A stretch of DNA of 64,000 bases from Arcobacter cloacae (GCF_013201935.1 NZ_CP053833.1:1736001-1800000); one strand, 5' to 3'. Counted from the stretch's first letter, positions 16,652-26,086 are shown. The notes: a model not told the origin generated them from the letters alone. A program made the numbers and translations.

Positions 16652-16963
16652 CTAATATTGATAAATATGATACTTTTTGTTTTCTGCTGCTTTTCTTTGT
16701 TCTATTTTTTTATAAACTTCTAAAGCTTTTTGTTTTTGTTCTTGATTTGTTTCATTTGTTAAATACTCTTTTATCAACTCATCTAATACCAAAATATATA
16801 CTATTGAATTTAGTTTCATTGAATCTTCATTTCTCATCAATTTATCTAAATCTATAGCATAAACAGCCTCAGAAAAAGTAAAAAACAATCTTTGTTTTAT
16901 ATCTTCTAATCGATATGAATACCCTAAAATAGTAAGAAAGTTTTCTTCATACTCTTTATGCAT
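16652..16963 (-). CDS. Unknown helical protein upstream of pxpA; N-terminus uncertain
   Basis: 103 aa from the first ATG (16963). No family recognised; the product is cytoplasmic, mostly helical and ends in a Lys/Glu/Gln-rich helix (NQEQKQKALEVYKKIEQRKA). The same frame stays open for 43 more codons upstream to 17092 and reads like protein (residues such as ISNFIYYFKNKIVESDEIA). That extension has no ATG, GTG or TTG, but AAAAAGGA sits six bases before an ATA codon at 17092-17090. Either ATA is the start (146 aa), or there has been a frameshift upstream, or the short form is used (AAAGAG precedes 16963). Co-transcribed with pxpABC by spacing. Confidence 0.55.
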   Translation of the reverse strand: MHKEYEENFLTILGYSYRLEDIKQRLFFTFSEAVYAIDLDKLMRNEDSMKLNSIVYILVLDELIKEYLTNETNQEQKQKALEVYKKIEQRKAAENKKYHIYQY

Positions 16964-17171
16964 ATTTAACTCTTTTAATTTTTCACTAAAAGAAGCAATT
17001 TTCTCTTTATGTTTTGAAGCAATTTCATCTGATTCTACAATTTTATTTTTAAAATAATAAATAAAATTAGAAATTTCATTAATTAGTTCTATTTTTTATC
17101 CTTTTTCACAATTATTACATCAACTCTATTATATAATGAAATTTATAAAATAAAAAATATTAGGAATAATT

Positions 17172-17990
17172 ATGAAAAAATCAATCATCGCTTCAACTAT
17201 CATTTTATCTACAACTTTTGCTTTTGCCTTAGATTTAGGTTCTATTGCAAAAGGTGTTGCTGAATCTGTAATAAATGAAAATCAAACAAATACAACATTA
17301 AAAAACAACAATACAAATTCAAATTTAGATAATTCTACAGTTACAAGTGGATTAAAAGAGGCTTTAAAAGCTGGAGTTAACTATGCAACAACACAATTAG
17401 GTTCAAACAATGGGTACTTAAATAACTCATCGGTAAAAATACCTCTTCCTGATAATCTTGCAAAAGCTGAATCACTTATTAGATCAGCAGGTGGAGATAA
17501 AATGGCTGATGATTTAATAAACTCAATGAATAGTGCTGCGTCAAAAGCAGCTCCACAAACTACTGAAATTTTTATAGATGCTATCGATAAAATGAGTTTA
17601 GCCGATGCTCAAAAAATTCTAAATGGTGGAGATAATGCTGCAACTAATTATTTTAAAGCAAATACTACTGAATCTTTGAAAAAATCAATTTTACCAATAG
17701 TTCAACAAACAATGAAAGAAAATCAAGTAGCTGGTTATTATGATATGTTAAATAATTTATATAAATCAAATGTAAAAGATTTAGTTGAAAATAGTTCAGT
17801 TATGGGAATGGCTAAAAACTTTGGGGTTGATTCTTATATTCCTGGAAATTCAGATGAAAGCCTAGATGAGTTTGTTACAACAAAAGCAATTGATGGATTA
17901 TTTACTATGATTGCACAAAAAGAAACTGGAATCAGAACAAACCCTGTTGAACAAACAACTTCAATATTAAAACAAGTATTTGGAAAATAA
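17172..17990 (+). CDS. DUF4197 family exported protein
   Basis: 272 aa with a Sec signal peptide (MKKSIIASTIILSTTFAFA, cleavage near residue 19-20). The mature part matches the DUF4197 family: SGLKEALKAGVNYATTQLG, SSVKIPLPDNLAKAESLIRSAG, SAASKAAPQTTEIFIDAIDKMSLADAQKIL and GGDNAATNYF. A low-complexity Asn/Thr linker (about 35-55) follows the signal peptide. Periplasmic or surface-associated helical protein of unknown function. RBS AGGAATAATT. Ends in a strong hairpin facing the convergent gene at 18011. Confidence 0.85.
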   Translation: MKKSIIASTIILSTTFAFALDLGSIAKGVAESVINENQTNTTLKNNNTNSNLDNSTVTSGLKEALKAGVNYATTQLGSNNGYLNNSSVKIPLPDNLAKAESLIRSAGGDKMADDLINSMNSAASKAAPQTTEIFIDAIDKMSLADAQKILNGGDNAATNYFKANTTESLKKSILPIVQQTMKENQVAGYYDMLNNLYKSNVKDLVENSSVMGMAKNFGVDSYIPGNSDESLDEFVTTKAIDGLFTMIAQKETGIRTNPVEQTTSILKQVFGK

Positions 17991-18012
17991 ACTAAGAGTA
18001 TTCTCTTAGTTT
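17989..18012. terminator. Bidirectional terminator
   Basis: AAACTAAGAG, TATT loop, CTCTTAGTTT: 10-bp perfect stem between and partly inside the stops of two convergent genes. Confidence 0.8.
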
Positions 18013-18586
18013 AAGAACTAATCCCAAAATAACTTCTCATTGCATTATTTTTAACTAAACTTACATTTATATCTAAATTTAAATTGCTATTTTTTTCTAA
18101 TGTATATTTATAATCTTTTTGAAAATTTTTTAAAAGATTTTCATAAAGTTCTGATTGTTTATCAATAATAAAAACATCTTTATTTATTTCATAGATGTAA
18201 ATTATATTTAAAATGTAATTACCATCTATTTTGTATGTTAAAAATTCATAATGATTAAACTCTTTTTTTTCAAGTAAATCCATATTTCTTATTTTTAGAT
18301 TTTCTTTTAATAAAGAGATAAAAGAGCCTAAAGCTTGAGAATTCCAAGAAACATCACTATCTATGTGAATATATTCAATAAATAAATCTTTCGTTTTTAA
18401 AGTATAAGCTTCTAAAACATAAGAATCATGTCTTGTTTTTGTTTCCACATTTGAAATAGGATATTTATAAAAATTGTCAGAATCTATCTTGAATTTTAAC
18501 TCATTTTCTTCAAGGCTAAAATAAGGACGAGATAATATTGTAATTGTTTTAAAAACTGATTTTAAAGCATCTTTTACCATACCCAT
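18011..18586 (-). CDS. Unknown 191-aa protein
   Basis: No family recognised. Predicted soluble with alternating strands (for example SYVLEAYTLKTKDLFIEYIHI, then NYILNIIYIYEINKDVFII), consistent with an alpha/beta fold. No signal peptide, membrane segment or catalytic motif stands out. The N-terminus (MGMVKDALKSVFKTI) is amphipathic and could associate with membrane. AAGGTTAAATAA precedes the start. Stands alone, convergent with the DUF4197 gene and separated by about 105 bp from the ABC exporter operon, in which it is not included. Confidence 0.55.
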   Translation of the reverse strand: MGMVKDALKSVFKTITILSRPYFSLEENELKFKIDSDNFYKYPISNVETKTRHDSYVLEAYTLKTKDLFIEYIHIDSDVSWNSQALGSFISLLKENLKIRNMDLLEKKEFNHYEFLTYKIDGNYILNIIYIYEINKDVFIIDKQSELYENLLKNFQKDYKYTLEKNSNLNLDINVSLVKNNAMRSYFGISS

Positions 18587-18691
18587 TTATTTAACCTTTT
18601 ATTTAATTTTAAGAAATGTACTTTAACATAATAATTTCATTTATTCAAGGATATTAGTTAAAAATTGTGCAAAAATAATTAATTATAAAAA

Positions 18692-19816
18692 TTAATTTTC
18701 CATTCCCAAACTTCTTTTAAATAAAATTAGAGTTAAACTAAAAAATACAGCTCCAATTACAAAAATTATTAACATCTTTTTCCAAATAATACTAATTCCA
18801 GCACCTTTAAATAATATTGATTGAGATAAATCTACAAAGTGACTTGTTGGCATTAGTTGCATAAGATCTTGTAAAATCATTGGCATACTTTCAAATGGTG
18901 TAATACTTCCTGAAAGTAACATCAAAGGTAAAATTGTCAAAATAAAAATCATTCCAAGTTGAGGCATATTTTGAGCAATAGTTCCCATAAATACTCCCAT
19001 AGAAGTAGTTGCAAATAAAACCAAAAAAGTACACAATAAAAAAAGAGGAACCGAACCACTTAAAGGTATTTGTAAAACACCTTCAACAACAACCAATAAA
19101 CTAAAAGTCACACAAACTAAAATCACTAAACAAGCAGAAAATATTTTAGAAAGCATTATTTCAAATGCTCTTAAAGGCATAACTAAAAGATGTTCAATTG
19201 TTCCATGTTCTCTTTCTCTAACCAAAGCAGCACCAGATAATAAAATAGAAATCATTACAATATTATTTATAATTTCATTTATACTTCCAAACCACATACT
19301 TGTTAGATTTGGATTATATTTATATCTACTTACAACTTTTGGATTAGTAATACTTTCATAACTTCCTTTTAAAAAAGTTTGAACCTCTTGAGTTATAATA
19401 TTTTGAATATATCCTGAACCAATACCTGCTTGAGTCATTCTTGTTGCATCAATATTTACTAAAATATCAGGAGATATTCCAGATAACACATCCTTTTCAA
19501 AATCAGTTGGAATCATTATAATAAAAGTGTAATATCCTGAATCCATTCTTTTATCAACTTCATCATAAGAAATCACTTCAGGTGTATTAAATCGTGGTTT
19601 GTAAAAAGCATCTATTATTCTATGTGAAAGTTCAGTTTTATCACTATCTACAAAAGCTATTGAAGCATTATGCAGTTCAGTTGATGTTTGAGTTCCACCT
19701 ATATAAATTGCAAATGAAAAAGAATAAATAACCAATAAAACCATCACTTTATCATAAAAAAGTGTTTTTAGTTCTTTTATACTTAAATTAAAAATATTTA
19801 ATATAGTTCTTATCAT
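18692..19816 (-). CDS. ABC-2 exporter permease (YhhJ-like)
   Basis: 374 aa. One N-terminal membrane helix (about 20-40), a large extracytoplasmic domain (about 45-175, with HASIAFVDSDKTELSHRI and AFYKPRF), then five or six helices in the C-terminal half: the ABC-2 permease layout of E. coli YhhJ/YbhS/YbhR. The conserved REREHGTIEHLLVMPLRAFEIMLSKI coupling element is present. It pairs with the two-NBD fusion encoded upstream and overlaps it by one base. Together with the HlyD adaptor it should form a drug or lipophilic-compound exporter. Confidence 0.88.
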   Translation of the reverse strand: MIRTILNIFNLSIKELKTLFYDKVMVLLVIYSFSFAIYIGGTQTSTELHNASIAFVDSDKTELSHRIIDAFYKPRFNTPEVISYDEVDKRMDSGYYTFIIMIPTDFEKDVLSGISPDILVNIDATRMTQAGIGSGYIQNIITQEVQTFLKGSYESITNPKVVSRYKYNPNLTSMWFGSINEIINNIVMISILLSGAALVREREHGTIEHLLVMPLRAFEIMLSKIFSACLVILVCVTFSLLVVVEGVLQIPLSGSVPLFLLCTFLVLFATTSMGVFMGTIAQNMPQLGMIFILTILPLMLLSGSITPFESMPMILQDLMQLMPTSHFVDLSQSILFKGAGISIIWKKMLIIFVIGAVFFSLTLILFKRSLGMEN

Positions 19817-22536
19817 TATCTTTCCTGTTTTTTTAGAACTAATAAACTTAGCATTGTAATAACTATAGCTGCTGCAAATAAAGCAAAAAATTCAAGATGT
19901 AATTCAGAAAAAGAGACATTTTTACTAAAAACTCCCCTACTTATATTTATAAAATAAGTAACTGGGAAAAAATCTCCTATAAATCTTCCAATTCCCTCAA
20001 GTGAACTAACAGGATCTTTCAATCCAGCAAATTGAACTGTTGGTAAAAGTGTAAAAATTGCTGTTCCTGCAAGTGCAGCTATTTGAGTTTGTGCAAAAGA
20101 AGACATCAAAAGTCCAATTCCAGTTGTACAAATAATATATAATAAAGCCGCTAAACTCAAAGTAATAAAACTACCTTTTAAAGGTACACCAAATGCAACT
20201 ATAGCAAAGCCAACAAGTATAATAAAACTAATCATACTAACAACCACATAAGGCAATTGTTTTCCAAATAAAAATTCCAATTTAGTAACTGGTGTTGCAT
20301 AAAAATTAGTAATAGAACCTAACTCTTTTTCTCTTACAACACTCAATGCCATTAAAATTGCTGGTATAAAAATCAATAACATCGGGATTACAGCTGGAAC
20401 TATAGAATAAATACTTTTAAAATCTTGGTTATATCTATATCTTAAAATAATATTTGTATCAGATGTAATATCTATTCCAAAATTTTCTTTATAAAAACTC
20501 TGTAAATAACTAATATGCAAACCTTGTACATATCCATGTATTGTTTCAGCTCTAAAAGGAAAAGAACCATCTATCCAAACAGCTATTTCTTCTGTATAAC
20601 CTTTTGTAAGATTTTTACCAAAATTTGGAGGTATTACAAAAGCAACACTAATCTCCCCTCTTTTCATTCTGTCATCTAATTCATCAAAAGAATTTAAAGC
20701 TTTCTCTTCTAAAAAATATCTTGAACCTGAAACATTTTCTATATAATGCCTACTTAATGGTGATTCATCTTGGTCTAAAACTGCAAATTTTAAATCTTCA
20801 ACATCCATTGTTATTCCATATCCAATAACAAACATCAAAATTACAGTTCCTAAAAGTGCAAATGTAAGTCTAACCTTATCTCTTAATAACTCCAATGATT
20901 CCCTATAGCTATAGCCAAAAACTCTTAAAAGACTAAAAGAACTACTATATTGAGCTTTTTTTGAATTTTCATTAAAAACTAACTCTTCTACTTTTTCTTC
21001 CGTTGAATTTTTTTCTAAAGCATCTTCTAAATAAGATATAAATGCCTCTTCCAAACTATTTTTATTTTTTAATCTTACAAGTTCACTTGGACTATTTGTT
21101 ATTAAAACCTTTCCTTGGTGCATCAAGGAAATTCTATCGCATCTTTCACCCTCATTCATAAAGTGCGTTGAGATAAAAATAGTAACATTATCATTTCTTG
21201 ATAAATCTATCAATAACTGCCAAAAATTATCTCTAGAAACTGGATCAACCCCTGAAGTTGGCTCATCTAAAATAAGCATTTTTGGTCTATGAATAACTGC
21301 TGCTGCAAGAGAAAGTCTTTGTTTTATTCCCAAAGGTAGTTCATTTGCTAAATGATTTTTATACTCTTTTAAATCAAATTTTTCCAAAAGAGCATCTATT
21401 CTTTTTTCTTTATCTTCTTTTATATGAAAAAGTTTTGCATGTAATTCTAAATTTTCAAAAACTGATAATTCATTATATAAAGAAAAAGCTTGAGTCATAT
21501 ATCCAACTTTTTCTCTCATTTGCAAAGAATTGTCTTTTACCTCTTCTCCAAAAAGTTTTGCATTACCACTTGTGGGAGAAAGTAATCCTGTAAGCATCTT
21601 CATAGTTGTGGTTTTTCCACAACCATTTGAGCCTAAAAAACCAAAAATCTCTCCTTGTTTTATATTTAGATTTACATTATTTACAGCTATAAAATCTCCA
21701 AATTGCATAGTTAAATTTTGAGCTTCAATAGCATATATTTCTTCTTTATCTTCTTTTGGCGGAACTACTAATTTTTTATGACCTGCTCTTTTTTCACTTG
21801 GTAAAAGTTCAATAAATGCTTCATCTATATTATCACATTGTGTTTTTTTTAATAACTCTTTTAGTGTTCCTTGCATCAAAACTTTTCCATCATCCATAGC
21901 GATAATCGTGTCAAAACTAGCTGCTTCTTGCATATAAGCAGTTGCGATTAAAACACTCATTTTTTGATTTTTTTCTTTGATATTTGCTATTAATTTCCAA
22001 AACTCTCTTCTTGAAAGTGGGTCAACTCCTGTTGTTGGTTCATCCAAAATCAAAAGTTCAGGATCATGAATCAAAGCACAACAAAGTCCAAGTTTTTGTT
22101 TCATTCCACCTGAAAGTTTTCCAGCTGGTCTATCTTTAAATTGAAGTAAACCTGTGCTTTTTAGTAATTGTAAAATTCTTTGATTTCTTTCTTTTTTATC
22201 TTGTCCAAAAAGTCTTGCAAAAAACTCTATATTTTCATAAACAGATAAAGTCATATATAAATTTTTTCCTAAACCTTGTGGCATATAAGCAATTTTAGGA
22301 CAAATTTCTTTTCTATATTTTTCGTTTTTTATATCTCCATTTAAAACTTCAACTTCACCTGTTTGAATTATTTTTACACCTGATAAGATAGATAAAAGTG
22401 TTGATTTTCCAACTCCATCAGGTCCAATAAAGCCTATCATTTTTCCAGCTTCAATATCTAAAGTAACATCATCAAGTGCAGTTACATCTGCATACTTATG
22501 AGAAAGATTTTTTACTTTAGCAATAAATTCACTCAT
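19816..22536 (-). CDS. RbbA-like double ATP-binding plus ABC-2 permease fusion
   Basis: About 906 aa. Two ABC ATPase domains in tandem: first with Walker A GPDGVGKS (about 38-45), LSGGMKQKLGL and LLILDEPTTGVDP; second with GSNGCGKTT, then LPLGIKQRLSLAAA (a degenerate LSGGQ signature) and MLILDEPTSGVDP. After a linker the C-terminal ~380 residues form a complete ABC-2 permease like YhhJ. This is the layout of E. coli RbbA (YhiH). A GTG nine bases upstream (22545) is the alternative start; I prefer ATG at 22536, which follows the hlyD stop directly. Cytoplasmic-membrane exporter component, probably pairing with the 18692 permease to make a heteromeric pump. Confidence 0.9.
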   Translation of the reverse strand: MSEFIAKVKNLSHKYADVTALDDVTLDIEAGKMIGFIGPDGVGKSTLLSILSGVKIIQTGEVEVLNGDIKNEKYRKEICPKIAYMPQGLGKNLYMTLSVYENIEFFARLFGQDKKERNQRILQLLKSTGLLQFKDRPAGKLSGGMKQKLGLCCALIHDPELLILDEPTTGVDPLSRREFWKLIANIKEKNQKMSVLIATAYMQEAASFDTIIAMDDGKVLMQGTLKELLKKTQCDNIDEAFIELLPSEKRAGHKKLVVPPKEDKEEIYAIEAQNLTMQFGDFIAVNNVNLNIKQGEIFGFLGSNGCGKTTTMKMLTGLLSPTSGNAKLFGEEVKDNSLQMREKVGYMTQAFSLYNELSVFENLELHAKLFHIKEDKEKRIDALLEKFDLKEYKNHLANELPLGIKQRLSLAAAVIHRPKMLILDEPTSGVDPVSRDNFWQLLIDLSRNDNVTIFISTHFMNEGERCDRISLMHQGKVLITNSPSELVRLKNKNSLEEAFISYLEDALEKNSTEEKVEELVFNENSKKAQYSSSFSLLRVFGYSYRESLELLRDKVRLTFALLGTVILMFVIGYGITMDVEDLKFAVLDQDESPLSRHYIENVSGSRYFLEEKALNSFDELDDRMKRGEISVAFVIPPNFGKNLTKGYTEEIAVWIDGSFPFRAETIHGYVQGLHISYLQSFYKENFGIDITSDTNIILRYRYNQDFKSIYSIVPAVIPMLLIFIPAILMALSVVREKELGSITNFYATPVTKLEFLFGKQLPYVVVSMISFIILVGFAIVAFGVPLKGSFITLSLAALLYIICTTGIGLLMSSFAQTQIAALAGTAIFTLLPTVQFAGLKDPVSSLEGIGRFIGDFFPVTYFINISRGVFSKNVSFSELHLEFFALFAAAIVITMLSLLVLKKQER

Positions 22537-22537
22537 T

Positions 22538-23524
22538 TTATTCACTTACTTTTTTAGGTAAATTATTTAAATTATTGGGCCAAGAAACGTTTTTATCAAG
22601 TTTAATATAAGCAACTCCTGGTAATCCTGTTTTTATTCTGTCAAAATATTTTTCTAAAACATTTGAATCAATTTTTACTTTAATTCTAAACATAAGTTTT
22701 TCTCTTTCAGCTTGAGTTTCTATCTCTTTTGGAGTAAACTGAGCCAAAGGCGAAACAAATGTTACATGAGCTGGTATTGCAATATTTGGTATTGCATCAA
22801 GTACAATTCTAGCCTCTGATCCAATATCAACAAGCCCTGCTTGTGAAGTTGGAAGGAAAATTGTCATATATGTATTCAACAAATCAAGAACAACTAAAAC
22901 TTTTCCACCATTTGCAACTATTTCACCATTTTCAGCAATTTTATATAAAACTCTTCCTTTTACAGGTGAATAAAGTTTTGAATCTTCAATATTTACTTTT
23001 ATAGTTTCAATTTGTGCGGCTGTTGCATTTATAGTTGATTGAGAACTTATAACTTGACTTTTTGCAGCAGTTAAAGCAGCTTGTTGTGTTTGAAAAGCTG
23101 TTTCATATTTTTGAAATTCTGCAAGAGGAATACTTTTTGTTTTATATAAGGAATTTGCTCTATCATAATCTTTTTTTGCAAGGGATAATTGACTTTGTTT
23201 TTCTTCAACTATTGCTAAAGCATAATTTTTATTTTCAATTGCTTGTTGTTCATAAGCCATTGCTTCTTGTAATTTTGCATTTAACTCTTTTATATCAAGT
23301 CTTGCTAAAAGTTGATTTTTTTCAACTAAATCACCCTCTTGGGAATCTATATTTATTAATCTTCCTGATAGTTTTGAAGAAATATCAACTTGAGTAGTTT
23401 CAATTCTTCCATTTCCAGTTGCAAATCCTTCTGGTAAATTTGACTGTTTATTCATAAATGAATAAAAATAAATTGCAGCAAGAACCACTAATAACAATAA
23501 AATAATTATTAATTTTTTTAACAT
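22538..23524 (-). CDS. HlyD-family membrane fusion (periplasmic adaptor) protein
   Basis: 328 aa. An N-terminal membrane anchor (about 4-22), a biotinyl-lipoyl-like half motif (GRIETTQVDISSKLSGRLINIDSQEGD), a long coiled-coil hairpin (about 75-165), the second lipoyl half (KLYSPVKGRVLYKIAENGEIVANGGKVL) and a C-terminal beta-barrel. Matches YhiI/YbhG adaptors. Connects the RbbA/YhhJ-type ABC exporter to an outer-membrane channel, which is not encoded nearby. GGAG precedes the start; second gene of the tetR operon, 9 bp after tetR. Confidence 0.92.
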   Translation of the reverse strand: MLKKLIIILLLLVVLAAIYFYSFMNKQSNLPEGFATGNGRIETTQVDISSKLSGRLINIDSQEGDLVEKNQLLARLDIKELNAKLQEAMAYEQQAIENKNYALAIVEEKQSQLSLAKKDYDRANSLYKTKSIPLAEFQKYETAFQTQQAALTAAKSQVISSQSTINATAAQIETIKVNIEDSKLYSPVKGRVLYKIAENGEIVANGGKVLVVLDLLNTYMTIFLPTSQAGLVDIGSEARIVLDAIPNIAIPAHVTFVSPLAQFTPKEIETQAEREKLMFRIKVKIDSNVLEKYFDRIKTGLPGVAYIKLDKNVSWPNNLNNLPKKVSE

Positions 23525-23533
23525 CTTTTTCTC

Positions 23534-24133
23534 CTAATTTTCACATAAAGCATCTAATAAAATATTAGTTATAAACTCTTCTACATAATTTAATATTTTT
23601 GTATCATTTTTATCAAAATCCTTAATATTACTCAATTTTAAAGGTGTTTTTTGCATTGAATAATATGAAGAAATTGTACCTATTATCATAGCTTTTAATT
23701 CATAAAAATCTATATCTTTGTATTTTTCTTTTAAGTTTAATTGTAAAATAATTTGTTTCATCAAAACAAGTTCTTGCTCAATTGAATTTGGGATATTATT
23801 TTCTATTCCTAAATCAAAATTTGCCATTTCTCTTAATGTAAGGGGTATAATATTTGGATTATTGCTTATTGTTTTTGTATATAGTTTTATGTATCTTTTA
23901 AATTTTTCTTTTGCTTCTAAAGAACTATTTAAAATCTCTTTTTTTTCTTCTTCATTTAATTCAATTATTGAAGAAATAACTTCATCATATAAATTTCTTT
24001 TATCTTTAAAGTAATAATAAATCATAGCTTTGTTTATTTTTAATTTTTCAGCTAGCTTATTCATACTTAAGCCTGAATAGCCCAAGGTTGCAAATTCCTC
24101 CGTTGCTACATCTAAGATGCGTTTTTTTGTCAT
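23534..24133 (-). CDS. TetR-family repressor of the adjacent exporter
   Basis: 199 aa. The N-terminal helix-turn-helix is typical: RILDVATEEFATLGYSGLSMNKLAEKL followed by KAMIYYYFKDKRNLYDEVI. The helical C-terminal ligand-binding domain is variable, as usual. First gene of an operon with the HlyD adaptor and ABC exporter genes. A near-perfect TetR-type palindrome lies just upstream, so it most likely represses its own operon and is released by an exported compound. Inducer unknown. Confidence 0.92.
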   Translation of the reverse strand: MTKKRILDVATEEFATLGYSGLSMNKLAEKLKINKAMIYYYFKDKRNLYDEVISSIIELNEEEKKEILNSSLEAKEKFKRYIKLYTKTISNNPNIIPLTLREMANFDLGIENNIPNSIEQELVLMKQIILQLNLKEKYKDIDFYELKAMIIGTISSYYSMQKTPLKLSNIKDFDKNDTKILNYVEEFITNILLDALCEN

Positions 24134-24152
24134 TGATTAATCCTATAATATA

Positions 24153-24176
24153 TTAACTAACCGTTCGGTTAATCAA
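24153..24176. promoter_or_regulatory. TetR-type operator
   Basis: Core TAACCG-TT-CGGTTA (24158-24171) is a perfect inverted repeat, with extra matching flanks (TT on the left, AA on the right), 20 bp before the TetR gene start. ACCG/CGGT half-sites are typical of TetR-family operators. Expected to bind the TetR protein encoded next to it; inference. Confidence 0.75.
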
Positions 24177-24300
24177 AGTATAATATAAAAAAGATTAAAA
24201 TCATAATAAAATAATTAATCTTTGAATTAATTGATAGTAAAATTAGGTCAAATCAACATATAAATAATCAAAAATAATTTTATTGTAGTAGGAAATAAAA

Positions 24301-25887
24301 GTGGAAACTAAAATATTAAGCTCTATTGAAAAAATTGAGAAAAAGACCCTGCCAGATTTTGCGAAGTTGTCGCTAGCATTGCTATTTATAGTAGTAGTGT
24401 TTTTGTGGTCGTATGCCTCACATGGGAACTTGCCAAATAATACGTTTCTAATAATAGGAGCAGTGTTTGGTGCTTATATGGCAATGAATATTGGAGCGAA
24501 TGATGTAGCTAATAATGTAGGACCAGCAGTTGGCTCTAAAGCTTTGACTCTTACAGGTGCTATTTTTATCGCTGCTATCTTTGAATCACTTGGAGCTTTT
24601 ATAGCTGGTGGAGATGTAGTAAAAACAATTAAAGATGGTATTATTAATCCTGATTTGATAAAAAATCCTGAAATATTTATCTGGGCAATGACAGCTGCAT
24701 TGCTTTCTGCTGCACTTTGGTTGAATTTTGCAACTTCTATTGGAGCACCTGTTTCGACAACACATTCTATTGTAGGTGGTGTAATGGGTTCAGGAATAGC
24801 AGCAGCTGGTTTTGTAATAGTTTCTTGGGATACTGTTGGTAAAATTGTAGCCTCTTGGGTTGTTTCTCCTTTGCTTGGTGGAATAATAGCAGCAGGATTT
24901 CTTTACTTTATAAAAAAACAAATAATCTATAAAGAAAATATGATAGAAGCCTCAAAAAAATTTGTTCCAATTTTGATTTCAGTAATGACTTGGACTTTTA
25001 GTACTTATATCATCTTGAAAGGCTTGAAACACCTTGTTGATTTGAATTTCTTTGTAGCTTCTGTAATTGCATTTTTTATAACTGTTGGTGTTTATCTTCT
25101 TGTTAAACCATTAATAGCTAAATCTTCAAATAAATTGGCAAATACAAGAGCTTCTGTAAATAGCTTGTTTAATATTCCTTTGGTGTTTGCAGCAGCCTTG
25201 CTTTCTTTTGCACATGGAGCAAATGATGTGGCAAATGCAATTGGACCACTTGCAGCAATAAATGATGCAATAGTAAATGTAGAAATAGCATCAAAAGTAA
25301 GTATTCCTTTTTGGGTAATGGCAGTAGGAGCATTTGGTATAGTAATAGGATTGACTCTATATGGACCAAAACTGATAAAAACAGTAGGCTCAGAGATAAC
25401 AGAACTTGATCAAATGAGAGCATACTCAATAGCAATGGCAGCAGCATTCACAGTAATAGTAGCAAGCCAATTGGGACTTCCAGTATCTTCAACACATATA
25501 GCAGTAGGTGGAGTGTTTGGAGTAGGATTTTTAAGAGAGTTTTTGGATAATAATGAGAAAAGATTTTTGCAAGAGACAAGAAAAAGGTTTAAAAGACATA
25601 AACGAGAATTGGACTTGATGCAAGAAGAGTTGAATAGATTAGAGATAATAAAAGATAAATCAAAAACACATTATGTAAAAATAGTAGAGTTGTATAAAAA
25701 GATAGATGATAAAGAGAACTTGGTAAAACAAGAGATAAAAGATGTAAAAGATGCAAAAAGTACAAAATATGTAAAAAGGGATGCTATTAAGAAGATAATA
25801 GCAGCTTGGATTATAACTGTACCTGCTGCGGCTATTCTTTCTGCGGCTATCTTTTTTATGATTAAAGGGTTTATGGCTTCTATCTAA
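24301..25887 (+). CDS. PiT-family inorganic phosphate transporter
   Basis: 528 aa, about ten membrane helices in two homologous halves. Each half carries the family signature: AMNIGANDVANNVGPAVGSKALT near residue 61 and SFAHGANDVANAIGPLAAI near 302, plus the paired ATSIGAPVSTTHSIVGG and ASQLGLPVSSTHIAVGG. Low-affinity, proton-coupled phosphate (metal-phosphate) uptake across the inner membrane. An additional charged cytoplasmic segment (about 410-500, Lys/Glu-rich coiled coil) precedes a last helix. GTG start with AGGAAATAAAA upstream. Both ends of the gene use codons such as CTG, TCG and GCG that are rare in the window. Confidence 0.92.
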   Translation: METKILSSIEKIEKKTLPDFAKLSLALLFIVVVFLWSYASHGNLPNNTFLIIGAVFGAYMAMNIGANDVANNVGPAVGSKALTLTGAIFIAAIFESLGAFIAGGDVVKTIKDGIINPDLIKNPEIFIWAMTAALLSAALWLNFATSIGAPVSTTHSIVGGVMGSGIAAAGFVIVSWDTVGKIVASWVVSPLLGGIIAAGFLYFIKKQIIYKENMIEASKKFVPILISVMTWTFSTYIILKGLKHLVDLNFFVASVIAFFITVGVYLLVKPLIAKSSNKLANTRASVNSLFNIPLVFAAALLSFAHGANDVANAIGPLAAINDAIVNVEIASKVSIPFWVMAVGAFGIVIGLTLYGPKLIKTVGSEITELDQMRAYSIAMAAAFTVIVASQLGLPVSSTHIAVGGVFGVGFLREFLDNNEKRFLQETRKRFKRHKRELDLMQEELNRLEIIKDKSKTHYVKIVELYKKIDDKENLVKQEIKDVKDAKSTKYVKRDAIKKIIAAWIITVPAAAILSAAIFFMIKGFMASI

Positions 25888-25899
25888 AGTTTTAATTAG

Positions 25900-26064
25900 T
25901 TATAAAATATAGTCTAAATTAGAAATAAAAAAAAGTGATTTTTCCATTTCACTTACCGTTGTTTTTACTTCATTTGATGCTTTTTCATAAATGGCTAGTT
26001 CCATTATAAAATTGAAGATTGTTTGAGAGTCTTTTGTTGCGTTTCTAATTGTTATTGTTGACAT
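25900..26064 (-). pseudogene. Truncated GNAT acetyltransferase (N-terminal fragment)
   Basis: A 54-codon ORF beginning MSTITIRNATKDSQTIFNFI, followed by MELAIYEKASNEVKTTVSEM. This is the standard N-terminus of a GNAT N-acetyltransferase (beta1, then the AEYEKL-like helix). It has a good ribosome-binding site (AGGAAAACAAAA) but stops 13 bp from the end of the phosphate transporter gene, leaving no room for the acetyl-CoA binding core. The last nine residues no longer match the family. Interpreted as a deletion remnant; not functional as an acetyltransferase. Confidence 0.75.
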
Positions 26065-26086
26065 TTTTGTTTTCCTATTATATTAT

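Noticed and set aside
23062-23397. 111-aa ORF opposite the HlyD gene
   Set aside because: Leu/Phe-rich shadow of the coiled-coil region on the other strand.
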